64,000 nucleotides of DNA from assembly GCF_026153515.1 (NCBI RefSeq), contig NZ_CP110644.1:5707501-5771500 (forward strand). Direction: 5' to 3'. Origin of the DNA: Pseudomonas sp. KU26590 (GTDB lineage Bacteria > Pseudomonadota > Gammaproteobacteria > Pseudomonadales > Pseudomonadaceae). Each line of letters starts with the position of its first letter. The first letter of the stretch is position 1. Position numbers and translations under genes: made by a program. Under the pieces are notes generated by a model. The model saw nothing but the letters and a program-made list of their open reading frames with translations. It ran no database searches and was not told where the DNA came from. Of this stretch, positions 1 through 8,309 are shown piece by piece.

Positions 1-534
1 GAACAGGAAAGCAACAAGATCGGCAAGGTCATGGACGTGATCAAGGCCGTCGCCGAGCAGACCAACCTGCTGGCCCTCAACGCTGCCATTGAGGCCGCGC
101 GTGCCGGTGAAGCCGGTCGCGGTTTTGCCGTGGTCGCCGATGAGGTCCGTGGCCTGGCGCAACGCACTCAGCAATCCACCGAAGAGATCGAAGGCCTCGT
201 CGCGGCGCTGCAGAACGGCACGCGCCAGGTCTCGGAGATCATGCTCAGCAGCCGCAACCTGACTGACAGCTCCGTTGCCCTGACCCGCAAGGCCGGTACG
301 TCGCTGGAAAGCATTACCCAGACGGTGTCGAACATTCAGGCCATGAACCAGCAGATCGCCGCCGCTGCCGAGCAGCAAAGCTCGGTGGCTGAAGAAATCA
401 GCCGCAGCATCGTCAACGTGCGCGACGTGTCCGAACAGACGGCCGCTGCCAGCGACGAAACCGCCGCCTCCAGCGTCGAACTCGCTCGATTGGGCAATCA
501 GCTGCAAATGCTGGTCAGCCACTTCAAGGTATAA
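1..534 (+). CDS. Methyl-accepting chemotaxis protein, C-terminal part (truncated by window edge)
   Basis: The reading frame is open from base 1 to a stop at 534, so only the cytoplasmic signalling tip and the end of the receptor are visible. The highly conserved hairpin tip ([19 protein letters not shown], then [14 protein letters not shown]) identifies the MCP signalling domain that contacts CheA and CheW. It is followed by a long Ala/Gln/Ser-rich coiled coil with [10 protein letters not shown] and a short tail ending in SHFKV. There is no CheR-binding pentapeptide of the xWxxF type at the C-terminus. The ligand-binding domain, membrane segments and HAMP lie outside the window, so the stimulus cannot be inferred. 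Confidence 0.95.
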   Translation, partial: EQESNKIGKVMDVIKAVAEQTNLLALNAAIEAARAGEAGRGFAVVADEVRGLAQRTQQSTEEIEGLVAALQNGTRQVSEIMLSSRNLTDSSVALTRKAGTSLESITQTVSNIQAMNQQIAAAAEQQSSVAEEISRSIVNVRDVSEQTAAASDETAASSVELARLGNQLQMLVSHFKV

Positions 535-707
535 ACCGGCTTTATCTGCGTCGGGCGAAAAGCCGCTCGGCGCAGGCGGTGTAAGGGTTTGAAGACGAAC
601 AGTGCGGGTGCACTGGCAAGAAAGGGATTTACTGATCCCACAATTGCCACATACTGCCCGCGCAGTTTTATTTCGTCATATTCATCTCCAACGCCGGGTT
701 TATCTCC

Positions 708-1499
708 ATGACAAGAATTTTGCCTTATCTCCTCAGTGCCGCCCTCTACCTCGTTCCAGTCGCTTTTTCCCACGCCGCCACGGCCCCTGCACCTGTCCAA
801 CTGATCGTCCTGAGTTCGGGCGGGATCATGGGCGCGTTCAAGGCTGTAGCCCCCGATTACGAACAGCGCGCCGGCGTGAAGCTGCAGGGCGAAGTGGCGC
901 CTTCAATGGGCGCGACGCCCCAGGCCATTCCCAACCGACTCGCCCGCCATGAGCCGGCCGACGTGGTGTTGATGGTCGGTTCGGCGCTGGACAAGTTGAT
1001 CAAGGACGGCAAGGTCGATCCGAAAACCCGCGTCGATCTAGGCAAATCCTACATCGCCATGGCCGTGCGTCACGGCTCGCCGCACCCTGACATCAGCACC
1101 ATGGAAGCCTTCAAGCAGACCCTGCTGGACGCCAAAAGCATCGCCTATTCGGACAGCGCCAGCGGCGTGTACCTGTCCCGCGTGCTGTTCAGCCAGATGC
1201 ACATCGCTGACCGCATTCAGAGCAAAAGCCGCATGATCCCCGCCGAGCCCGTCGGCGAAGTCGTTGCACGAGGAGACGCCGAAATTGGCTTTCAGCAGCT
1301 GAGCGAGCTCAAGCCGGTGGACGGCATCGACATCATCGGCCTGATCCCCGACCAGGCGCAGCAGATGACCCTCTACTCCGCAGGCGTCGTAACCCAGAGC
1401 AAACACCCGGAACAGGCCAAACAGTTTCTGGAATTCTTGAGCTCAACGGCAGCCGCCCCGGCCATCAAAGCCAGCGGCCTGGACCCGATCGCGAAGTAA
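708..1499 (+). CDS. Periplasmic substrate-binding protein, ModA-like
   Basis: This is a 263-residue protein with an N-terminal signal peptide (about residues 1-24, ending SHA-A). It is followed by a type-2 periplasmic binding fold of the molybdate-binding (ModA/extracellular solute-binding) kind: VLSSGGIMGAF near the start, a Q-L-like binding segment (EIGFQQLSEL) and a C-terminal QFLEFLSS helix. ModA homologues normally sit with modB and modC, but no permease or ATPase is adjacent here. It may therefore work with a distant transporter or serve another role. The ATG at 708 has only a weak ribosome binding site but puts the signal peptide right at the N-terminus. Substrate is unassigned. Confidence 0.8.
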   Translation: MTRILPYLLSAALYLVPVAFSHAATAPAPVQLIVLSSGGIMGAFKAVAPDYEQRAGVKLQGEVAPSMGATPQAIPNRLARHEPADVVLMVGSALDKLIKDGKVDPKTRVDLGKSYIAMAVRHGSPHPDISTMEAFKQTLLDAKSIAYSDSASGVYLSRVLFSQMHIADRIQSKSRMIPAEPVGEVVARGDAEIGFQQLSELKPVDGIDIIGLIPDQAQQMTLYSAGVVTQSKHPEQAKQFLEFLSSTAAAPAIKASGLDPIAK

Positions 1500-1530
1500 C
1501 TGATTGGGTCAGCCGGCGACCGCAGTCAAT

Positions 1531-1617
1531 TGTAGGAGCGCGCTTGCTCGCGAAGGCGGCGTGTCAGGCAATCGATTCGTGACTGACAGATCGCGTTCGC
1601 GGGCAAGCGCGCTCCTC
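1531..1617. repeat. REP pair (inverted repetitive extragenic palindrome)
   Basis: Two REP units face each other: TGTAGGAGCGCGCTTGCTCG at the left and GCGGGCAAGCGCGCTCCT at the right, separated by about 45 bases. The same unit recurs near 5686, 9429 and, partly, 21395. It lies between the converging ends of the binding protein and the metallophosphoesterase genes, where it could act as a transcript-end stabiliser or transposase-mobilised repeat. Confidence 0.85.
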
Positions 1618-1654
1618 CGCCTTTCGGCAGAAGCGGAGCCAAGGCACGCCGAGC

Positions 1655-2122
1655 TTACTTAAGCGCCAGTTCGATCAACTCACCGCGCACGTCATCACCC
1701 TCGATGTGCAGCAGGCCGACCGTGATCGGTAATTTGAAGCGACGCGGTCCGGCGCTGCCCGGGTTGATGAACAGCACGCCGTCGCGCATCTGCTGCAAGG
1801 GCCGGTGGGAGTGGCCGGTGACCACGACGCGCACCCCGTCCGGCAGCGATTGCGGCACCTCGGCCAGTATGTGGGTGGTGTAAATCGCCACATCACCGAT
1901 CCGCAAAACCGCTTCATAGGGCACGTCGCAAGCCCAGCCATCGTCGGTGTCGTTGTTGCCACGTACCACCGTGAGTGGCGCGATGGCCTTCAACGCGTCG
2001 AGGATTTCCGGCTTGCCGATGTCGCCGCCGTGAATCAGGTAATCGCAGCCCTGCAACGCTTCCAGTGCCTGAGGGCGCAGCAGGCCGTGGGTGTCCGAGA
2101 TCAAGCCGACTTTTACGCTCAC
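1655..2122 (-). CDS. Metallophosphoesterase, YfcE/MJ0936 family
   Basis: This 155-residue protein carries the ordered metal-binding motifs of calcineurin-like phosphoesterases: SDTHG (residues 9-13), HGGDIG, GNND, a mid-protein TTH and TGHSH. The family includes small phosphodiesterases with Mn or Ni/Fe dinuclear centres that cleave model phosphodiesters; the natural substrate of this subfamily is usually unknown. It begins three bases after the end of the MFS transporter gene and is very likely cotranscribed with it. Length fits the family. Confidence 0.88.
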   Translation of the reverse strand: MSVKVGLISDTHGLLRPQALEALQGCDYLIHGGDIGKPEILDALKAIAPLTVVRGNNDTDDGWACDVPYEAVLRIGDVAIYTTHILAEVPQSLPDGVRVVVTGHSHRPLQQMRDGVLFINPGSAGPRRFKLPITVGLLHIEGDDVRGELIELALK

Positions 2123-2125
2123 TGT

Positions 2126-3331
2126 TCAGCTCCCGGACGCCGACAGGGCGGCCTGTTTTGACTGCACACGCTTCATGCTGATCATCGCCAGCAAGGCCAC
2201 TACCGCCACCAGCGCGGTGAAGAACTCGCCCACATGCTCCAGACCGAACACCCGCACGCTGAAACCCACCGCCACCACCGGCACCGAGATCGACACGTAA
2301 AGCACCACGAAGAAGGCGGACGTCACAGCAGCCTTCTGATCCGCCGGGCTGCTGGCGGTAACCGCGCCCATGCCGGCGCGCAGGATCATGCCCTGACCGA
2401 TGCCTGCCACCAGACCCGCCGCGATCAACAGCCCCAGCTGCGACGTGGCAATGCTCAGCCCCAGACAGATCATGCCGATGATCAGCCCGATGCAGCCAAG
2501 CGTCATGTGCCGGTCCTTCGGCAGCACCTGCAGCAACGCCTGGCCGATGATCGAGGCGACGAAAAACAAGCCAATCACCGCGCCGATCAACAGTCCGCCT
2601 TGTTCGTGCATGACGTGGATCATCACCGACGGCACCATGCTGGTGAACAGGCCCGCGACGCTGAAACCGGCCAGCCCGGCAATGGACGCAGAGATGAACA
2701 CGCTGCGCACCGAGGCCGGAACCGAAGGCTTCTGAATACCCAGTTTCAGGGTCGCCGGACGCTGCACGGTCTCACGAATCAGCGCGATTCCGAGGGTCGC
2801 CAGCACGAGCATCGCCACGTGCACGTAGAACACCAGGTGCAACGGGGCCGGCAGAAACTGCGAAGTAAATCCGGCGAGCAAAGGCCCGATGCCGAGGCCG
2901 AACATATTGGCGGCCGTGGCCACCAGCGTGGCGTTCTTCCAGGTCTTGGGGGCCAGTTCGATGACGGCGACGGTTGCCGTGCCGGTCATGATGCCCGCGC
3001 TGAACCCGGAAAACAGCCGCCCGATCAGCAGGCCGCCAATGGAGTCGCTGAACAGAAAGATGACCGCGCTGATCGCCCCCATCGCCAGCCCTGCCTGCAA
3101 CAACGGCTTGCGCCCCAGTTGATCGGACCAACTGCCGACCGCCAGCAGCGCTGCGATGACGCCCGCCGCATAGATCGAGAAAATGATTGTCAGCCAGCTT
3201 GCGTCGAAGCCGAGCCGCTGTTGATAGAGCGCATACAGCGGCGTGGGTAGCGTGGTGCCGACCATGGCGATAAGTAACGCGCAGGCGGCGAAGATGAAGT
3301 CGCGCGTTGAGGTAGAGGCAGGCAAGGACAT
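2126..3331 (-). CDS. MFS transporter (drug/metabolite efflux type)
   Basis: A 401-residue, twelve-helix major facilitator. The conserved loop 2-3 motif appears as GSWSDQLGRKPLL after the second helix, and the whole protein is a regular alternation of hydrophobic segments. I chose the ATG at 3331 because it has GGAG six bases upstream and gives the usual MFS N-terminus. An in-frame upstream extension to 3511 is longer than the family and has no clear ribosome site. The next gene downstream is the phosphoesterase, three bases away. Substrate cannot be read from the sequence. Confidence 0.85.
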   Translation of the reverse strand: MSLPASTSTRDFIFAACALLIAMVGTTLPTPLYALYQQRLGFDASWLTIIFSIYAAGVIAALLAVGSWSDQLGRKPLLQAGLAMGAISAVIFLFSDSIGGLLIGRLFSGFSAGIMTGTATVAVIELAPKTWKNATLVATAANMFGLGIGPLLAGFTSQFLPAPLHLVFYVHVAMLVLATLGIALIRETVQRPATLKLGIQKPSVPASVRSVFISASIAGLAGFSVAGLFTSMVPSVMIHVMHEQGGLLIGAVIGLFFVASIIGQALLQVLPKDRHMTLGCIGLIIGMICLGLSIATSQLGLLIAAGLVAGIGQGMILRAGMGAVTASSPADQKAAVTSAFFVVLYVSISVPVVAVGFSVRVFGLEHVGEFFTALVAVVALLAMISMKRVQSKQAALSASGS

Positions 3332-3705
3332 GAGCGCTCCGGGCACCGGTATAAACAAGGTACGCAGTGTCGCTGATACAGACCGAGCAAGGTAGACCTG
3401 CGAGGTTATCGAGGATGCATGAGCAGGCGATTTTGAAGTATGCGTGAACATATTCATCATCAGGTTAAACACTTTGACTTTGCGTGCTTCATGCCCGACA
3501 GCGCGGGTCAAAGGCTGAACACAACATGATTGACGCGATTATCCGACAAAAATCGCAGACTTAAAAAATCGCAACACCGGATATCACAAAAGACTTTTAC
3601 TGAAGGGAAGAAGAACTAAAAGAGTGAACTCATCCGCTGTTTGGCTAACCCGGGAAAGTTCTTTAGAGTCCGCGCCCTTGATACCCGCTCAGCAGTGAAA
3701 AACGT
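3332..3705. other. Intergenic region between divergent genes, no feature recognised
   Basis: This 374-base spacer lies between the MFS gene (minus) and the unknown membrane protein gene (plus). It is somewhat AT-richer than the genes, as expected for two promoter regions. I see no RNA gene, strong terminator or clear regulator palindrome in it. Confidence 0.5.
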
Positions 3706-4410
3706 GTGAATAACGATCTACAACTTGTTAAATCAGCACTGACGCGATTCGGCGTCATGCTGGCGCTTACGCTCTTCAGCATCGGCATGGTGTTCATCGA
3801 CATCTTTATCGCCAAAACGGACATCCTCGAAACCTCGTTCACCGAGGTCAGCCAGGAAGTCATGCTGGCGATCATCGCCGGTTTGTTTTGGCTCTCGGCG
3901 CGCCAGCCGGGGCAACGTGGCGTCGGCATCCTGATTGGCGGCTTTTTCGCCTGCATGCTGATTCGTGAGCTGGACGGGCTGTTCGACCCGATCAGTCACA
4001 GCTTCTGGCTATGGCCCGCCCTGCTCACTGCTGGCACCTGCCTCTACAAGGCGTTGGGTTATAAAAAAGCGTGGCGCGACGTGGTCTCGGGGCTCGCCCG
4101 TTTTTCCATTCGCCCGGCGTTCGGTTTCATCATGGCGGGGCTGTTGGTGCTGATCTTTTCGCGACTCTTCGGCATGGGCTCGCTGTGGCATGGCATCCTC
4201 CAGGGCGGCTACGCGCGTCTGGCGAAAACCACCGTTGAAGAAGGCGTCGAACTGCTGGCTTACAGCATTTGCCTGGGCGGCGCGCTGGACTACTTTCTGG
4301 AGCTGCGCCGCGATCTTTCGCGCTTTGACGAACTCACCCAACTGCAGATTTCCGTGCCCGTCAAAGCCAGACGTCGCGCTGTCGCCGAGGCATTGGAAAC
4401 CAGCGTCTAA
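3706..4410 (+). CDS. Integral membrane protein of unknown function
   Basis: A 234-residue protein with about five or six hydrophobic segments (roughly residues 15-35, 50-65, 75-88, 100-115, 138-155 and 185-200) and a charged C-terminal tail (LRRDLSRFDE, KARRRAVAEA). It starts at GTG 3706. I recognise no catalytic motif or named family. It is transcribed alone, divergent from the MFS gene and upstream of the LacI regulator. The charged tail is most likely cytoplasmic, but topology was not computed. Confidence 0.7.
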   Translation: MNNDLQLVKSALTRFGVMLALTLFSIGMVFIDIFIAKTDILETSFTEVSQEVMLAIIAGLFWLSARQPGQRGVGILIGGFFACMLIRELDGLFDPISHSFWLWPALLTAGTCLYKALGYKKAWRDVVSGLARFSIRPAFGFIMAGLLVLIFSRLFGMGSLWHGILQGGYARLAKTTVEEGVELLAYSICLGGALDYFLELRRDLSRFDELTQLQISVPVKARRRAVAEALETSV

Positions 4411-4598
4411 ACCCGGCGCCTTCATATAGGCCAAGCGTCATCAGACACTCAGCCAGCGCCCGACAATAAAGCGTCTGTTTGCCTGTCCAGCCCGACATCG
4501 GCATCCCTTTCGCGCCCTCCATCGTGCTAGCCTTGGCACTCTTTGGAGGGATGCGACTGCCCCGCAGGTTGTCCCGGATTTCAGGCAGCCAATCGCCC

Positions 4599-5615
4599 AT
4601 GAGCAAGAAAACCCCCGTCACCATTTCCGACATCGCCCGCCGCGTGAACATGACCCCTGTCACTGTTTCCCGGGCGCTGAACAAACCCGATCTGGTCAAG
4701 CCCGCCACCCTGGCGCGCATTCTGGAAGTGGCGCAAGAACTCGATTACGTCCCCAATGCATTCGCCCGCAGCCTCAAGCGCAGCGAGAGCATGATCATCG
4801 GCGTCATTACCGCGTCGGTGGACAACCCCTTCTACAGTGAGATGATCAAGGCGATCTCCCGCGAGGCGAAAGCCCGCGGTTACACCATCATGCTGGTGGA
4901 CACCGACGGCTCCGAAGAACTCGAAGCCAAGGCAGTCGACACCCTCCTCAGTTATCGCGTGGCCGGCATCGTGCTGTCGCCGGTGTCCGACGAGCCAGCG
5001 TACCAGCCGGTCTACCTGAGCCGGCTGAGCAACGGCGACATTCCCGTGGTGCAACTGGACCGCGCGCTGCCTGCCAGCCCGTTCAGTCATGTGGTGCTCG
5101 ACAACTATCACAGCGGCCTGAAAGGCGCGCGTTACCTGCTGGCGCAAAGCCCGGCGATGCGACGCATGCTGGTGCTGACCGGCCCCGCGCATTCGCGGAT
5201 TTCCGAGGAACGCCTGAAGGGCGTGAAGGCTGCGATTGCCGAGAGTGGCAAACCGGTGCAGCTGGATGTGTTTGCCGGGGATTACACGCTGGAACCGTCG
5301 CACCAGAGCACGCTGGATTACCTGCGCGACCACCCGCTGCCGGACGCGATTTTCGGCTTCAACCAGCTCATTACCCTGGGCGCCATGAAGGCTCTGCGCG
5401 ACCGCGATATCGCCCACAACACCGTGGCCATCTGCGGCATCGACCGGCTGCCCTTCGCCGACATCTTCGGCATCCCCATCGCCTGCATCGCCCACGACGC
5501 CTCGCTGGCCGGAAGCAGCGCGGTGAAAATGCTGATGGAGCGGATCGAAGACCGGCATTTGCCGAAGGCGCAGGTGGTGATTGTCGGGGAGCTGGAGAAT
5601 GGCGTTGGCGGGTGA
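4599..5615 (+). CDS. LacI-family transcriptional regulator
   Basis: A 338-residue regulator. The N-terminal DNA-binding domain reads TISDIARRVNMTPVTVSRAL, with the hinge YVPNAFARSLK, followed by a periplasmic-binding-like ligand domain beginning IIGVITASVDNPFYSEM. The ATG at 4599 gives the canonical LacI N-terminus MSKKTPVTISDIA; an upstream in-frame extension to 4479 is unlike the family. It converges on the end of the polyol operon and is the only regulator close to it, so I infer that it controls that operon through the site near 13096-13115. The effector is probably the sugar, polyol or a phosphorylated intermediate. Confidence 0.9.
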   Translation: MSKKTPVTISDIARRVNMTPVTVSRALNKPDLVKPATLARILEVAQELDYVPNAFARSLKRSESMIIGVITASVDNPFYSEMIKAISREAKARGYTIMLVDTDGSEELEAKAVDTLLSYRVAGIVLSPVSDEPAYQPVYLSRLSNGDIPVVQLDRALPASPFSHVVLDNYHSGLKGARYLLAQSPAMRRMLVLTGPAHSRISEERLKGVKAAIAESGKPVQLDVFAGDYTLEPSHQSTLDYLRDHPLPDAIFGFNQLITLGAMKALRDRDIAHNTVAICGIDRLPFADIFGIPIACIAHDASLAGSSAVKMLMERIEDRHLPKAQVVIVGELENGVGG

Positions 5616-5685
5616 TTTTTCATCGGCGACTCAGCCGCGACCTTAGCCGTGAAACCTAAGCCGCCTCCGAGCTTACGCCGTCTCC

Positions 5686-5773
5686 TGTAGGAGCGCGCTT
5701 GCCCGCGAACGCGGTGTGTCAGATAAAAAGTTTTCACTGACACACCGCAATCGCGGGCAAGCGCGCTCCTACA
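5686..5773. repeat. REP pair
   Basis: TGTAGGAGCGCGCTTGCCCG at the left and its inverse at the right form long complementary arms around a centre that itself contains GTGTGTCA/TGACACAC. It separates the converging ends of the LacI regulator and the SDR gene and may act as a bidirectional transcript end. Confidence 0.9.
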
Positions 5774-5869
5774 ATGTTTTGCGTTCGTCGGCAAATTCGC
5801 GTTAGTCCGCAAATTCGCGTTGTCGGGGGATTTGCGTTTGTCAGCCACGTCTGTGGCAAAACCGCCCCT

Positions 5870-6607
5870 TTAACGGCTCGTATACCCCCCATCAATCGGC
5901 AGCGACACACCACTGATCATCGACGCCGCGCTGCTCAGCAGGAACAGGATCGGCGCAGCGACTTCTGCGGTTTCGGCGAAGCGGCCGAGGGGAATTGCCG
6001 CCAGCGCGGGGTCGCGTTTGCTTGGCTCGCCCCAGGCCATCTGCGCCATGGGCGTCAGTGTCACGGTGGGGTTGACGCTGTTGACGCGAATCCCGTGCCG
6101 GCCCCATTCGCCACACTGCACACGGGTCATGGCATCCATCGCGCCCTTTGACGCGCAATAGCTCAAGTGGTCGTCCAGCGCCACCAACGAGGCCTGGCTC
6201 GACACATTAACGATGCTCCCCGCCACGCCTTCAGCGATCATCTTCTTCGCCACCGCACCCGCGATCATCGCCGCTGCACGCACGTTGACCGCCATGACCT
6301 GATCGAATGCCGCCGCGCTGACCTCGGTCGCGGACTCCAGTATGGAAATCCCGGCGCAATTGACCAGGCCGTGCATCACCGGCAGGTCCGCCAGCACTGC
6401 GGCCAATGACTGTTGATCGGCCACGTCCACGCGCAGCGGCTGGCAGCCCTGCACGGCCAGTTTCTCCAGAGCGACTGCATCGCGGCCCATGGCATACACC
6501 TCAGCGCCACTGTTCAGCAGTTGCTGCGTGACCTCCCAGCCAATGCCGCTGCTGGCGCCGGTGACCAGAATGCGCTGGCCGCTGAAATCAAATTGAGCCG
6601 TGTTCAC
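5870..6607 (-). CDS. SDR oxidoreductase, L-xylulose reductase (DCXR) / D-threitol dehydrogenase-like
   Basis: A 245-residue classical short-chain dehydrogenase. The cofactor loop is TGASSGIG (16-23), NAG is at 83-86, and the catalytic residues are Ser137, Tyr150 and Lys154 (YCASK). The C-terminal half (VNSVNPTVTLTPMAQ, IPLGRFAE, GVSLPIDGGY) closely follows the dicarbonyl/L-xylulose reductase branch, which interconverts polyols and ketoses with NAD(P)H. The bacterial D-threitol dehydrogenases belong to the same superfamily. It is the last gene of the polyol operon and overlaps the kinase gene by four bases, so translation is probably coupled. Polyol specificity is inferred from context. Confidence 0.85.
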   Translation of the reverse strand: MNTAQFDFSGQRILVTGASSGIGWEVTQQLLNSGAEVYAMGRDAVALEKLAVQGCQPLRVDVADQQSLAAVLADLPVMHGLVNCAGISILESATEVSAAAFDQVMAVNVRAAAMIAGAVAKKMIAEGVAGSIVNVSSQASLVALDDHLSYCASKGAMDAMTRVQCGEWGRHGIRVNSVNPTVTLTPMAQMAWGEPSKRDPALAAIPLGRFAETAEVAAPILFLLSSAASMISGVSLPIDGGYTSR

Positions 6608-8142
6608 AGTCCCGCTCCCTGCAAGCGATGCATGATCGGTTTCAGCGCCGGGTACAGCGCCACGTAATCGGCGAACAGTCGGGAATACAGCGCGACGTTC
6701 TCCGCTTGAGGCTCGGCCCGAAGCTGCAGTTGAACCCAGCCTTTGTGAACCTGCGCCTCATCCACCAGACCGACCGCATGAGCAGCGAGCAGCGCGGCAC
6801 CGAGCGCCGCTTCGACTTCCTGGACGATGGTGTAGACCGGGAAGTTAGTGACGTCGGCGATGATCTGCATCCACAGGTCCGAGTGGCTGGCACCGCCGAC
6901 GACGATCAGCCGCGGGTCCAGAGACTGCGCCCCTTTGGTGCCCGCTTCGATGTTGTGCCGCAGCGCGAAAGTGACCCCTTCGAGCACTGCGCGGTAGAGG
7001 TGAATCCGGCTGTGATAGAGGCTCAGCCCGACAAAACTGCCGCTGGCTTTGGCGTCCCACACCGGGCTGCGCTCGCCCATCAAATACGGCTGAAACAGCA
7101 CGCCGTCGCTGCCGGCCGGGATCTTCATCGCCGCGCGTTCGAGTATCACGTGGCTGTCTTCGCCGCTCTCGCGGCCCTGCTGCTCTTCGGCTTGGCAGAA
7201 CTGCTCGCGAAACCAGCTGACCGAGGCGCCGGCGGTGATCGCGCCGCCGAAGATGTACAGGTCCTTCGCGCCATTGAAGACGTGGGGAAAACTGACCAGA
7301 CCGTGCCGGGCATCGACCTGCTGGTTGAGGTAGCCCCAGCACATGCTGGTGCCGATCATCGCCACATGGTTGCCGGCTTGGGTCACGCCCGCGGCGAAGG
7401 TCGCCATGGCGGCATCGACACCGCCACCGAGCAGCGGAATGTCAGGGGTAAGCCCAAGGCGATCGGCCCATTCGGGTAAGAGGCCGCCGACCACATCACC
7501 GGAGTGAACCAGCCGCTCGGGCATCATCGACGCCGGAATGCCCAGCGCGTCAAGCATCTCAGCCGACCAGCCCCGCGCCTCGACGTCGTAGACGCCGCCG
7601 ATGTTGCCGGCAGAACTGTGATCCACAGCGACCTCACCGGTCAGGCAATAGTTGATGTAGCTGTTGGGCGGCAACAGGTAGCGCGTGTCAGCCCAGATCA
7701 GCGGCTGTTTGTCCTTGAGCCAGAGCATTTTGGTGAAGCCGTAATAGCTGTCCACCGAGTTGCCGGTGATCGTGTAAAGCCGCTCGAGATCGACATGCTG
7801 ATTGACCCACTCAACCTGTTCTTCCGCGCGGCGGTCCATCCAGATCAGGCACGGGTACAAGGGTTTGATCTGCGCATCAACCGCAATGCCCGAGCCCCCA
7901 TACAGGCTGCTGACACACAGGGCTTTGACGCTGTCTTTGGGCACGGCGCTTTTGCGCATGCAAGCGGCGACACAGATTTCCACGGCGTCGAGCCAGACCT
8001 GCGGCCATTGCTCGGCCCAGCGCGGTTTGGGCGTGTCGACCTTATAACTGTGGCTGTGCTGCGCGATGATTCGGCCTTGGCTATCGACCAGCAATGCTTT
8101 GGTGCTTTGGGTGCCGATGTCGACACCGATGACGTAATCCAT
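6604..8142 (-). CDS. FGGY-family carbohydrate kinase
   Basis: A 512-residue sugar kinase. Residues 1-20 carry the phosphate-binding loop GVDIGTQSTKALL. The central GGGVDAAMATFAAG contains the catalytic-base aspartate, and the C-terminal VVGGASHSDLWMQIIAD plus EVEAALGAALLA are FGGY signature regions. Overall it resembles xylulo-/ribulokinases, which phosphorylate ketoses or polyols using ATP. Length is normal. It lies between the alcohol dehydrogenase and the SDR gene and probably phosphorylates the ketose that one of them makes. The exact substrate (four- or five-carbon) is not evident. Confidence 0.9.
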   Translation of the reverse strand: MDYVIGVDIGTQSTKALLVDSQGRIIAQHSHSYKVDTPKPRWAEQWPQVWLDAVEICVAACMRKSAVPKDSVKALCVSSLYGGSGIAVDAQIKPLYPCLIWMDRRAEEQVEWVNQHVDLERLYTITGNSVDSYYGFTKMLWLKDKQPLIWADTRYLLPPNSYINYCLTGEVAVDHSSAGNIGGVYDVEARGWSAEMLDALGIPASMMPERLVHSGDVVGGLLPEWADRLGLTPDIPLLGGGVDAAMATFAAGVTQAGNHVAMIGTSMCWGYLNQQVDARHGLVSFPHVFNGAKDLYIFGGAITAGASVSWFREQFCQAEEQQGRESGEDSHVILERAAMKIPAGSDGVLFQPYLMGERSPVWDAKASGSFVGLSLYHSRIHLYRAVLEGVTFALRHNIEAGTKGAQSLDPRLIVVGGASHSDLWMQIIADVTNFPVYTIVQEVEAALGAALLAAHAVGLVDEAQVHKGWVQLQLRAEPQAENVALYSRLFADYVALYPALKPIMHRLQGAGL

Positions 8143-8180
8143 CCGGGTGCGCTCTTGTTGTTATTGGGTTGGTACGCAAG

Positions 8181-8307
8181 ACCTGTAGGAGCGACCGGGG
8201 TGGCGCTCCACCTTGCCCGCGAAAGCGTTGTGTCAGACGGTAATGACGATTCTGATACACCGCCATCGCGGGCAAGGTGGAGCGCCACCCCGGTCGCTCC
8301 TACAGGT
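8181..8307. repeat. REP pair with extended arms, between kinase and dehydrogenase genes
   Basis: ACCTGTAGGAGCGACCGGGG at the left and its inverse CCCCGGTCGCTCCTACAGGT at the right bracket further complementary sequence (GTGGCGCTCCACCTTGCCCG and its inverse). The arms pair over about 40 bases, longer than in the other copies. The right arm ends two bases before the stop of the dehydrogenase gene, so this hairpin lies directly in the operon transcript. Confidence 0.9.
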
Positions 8308-8309
8308 GG

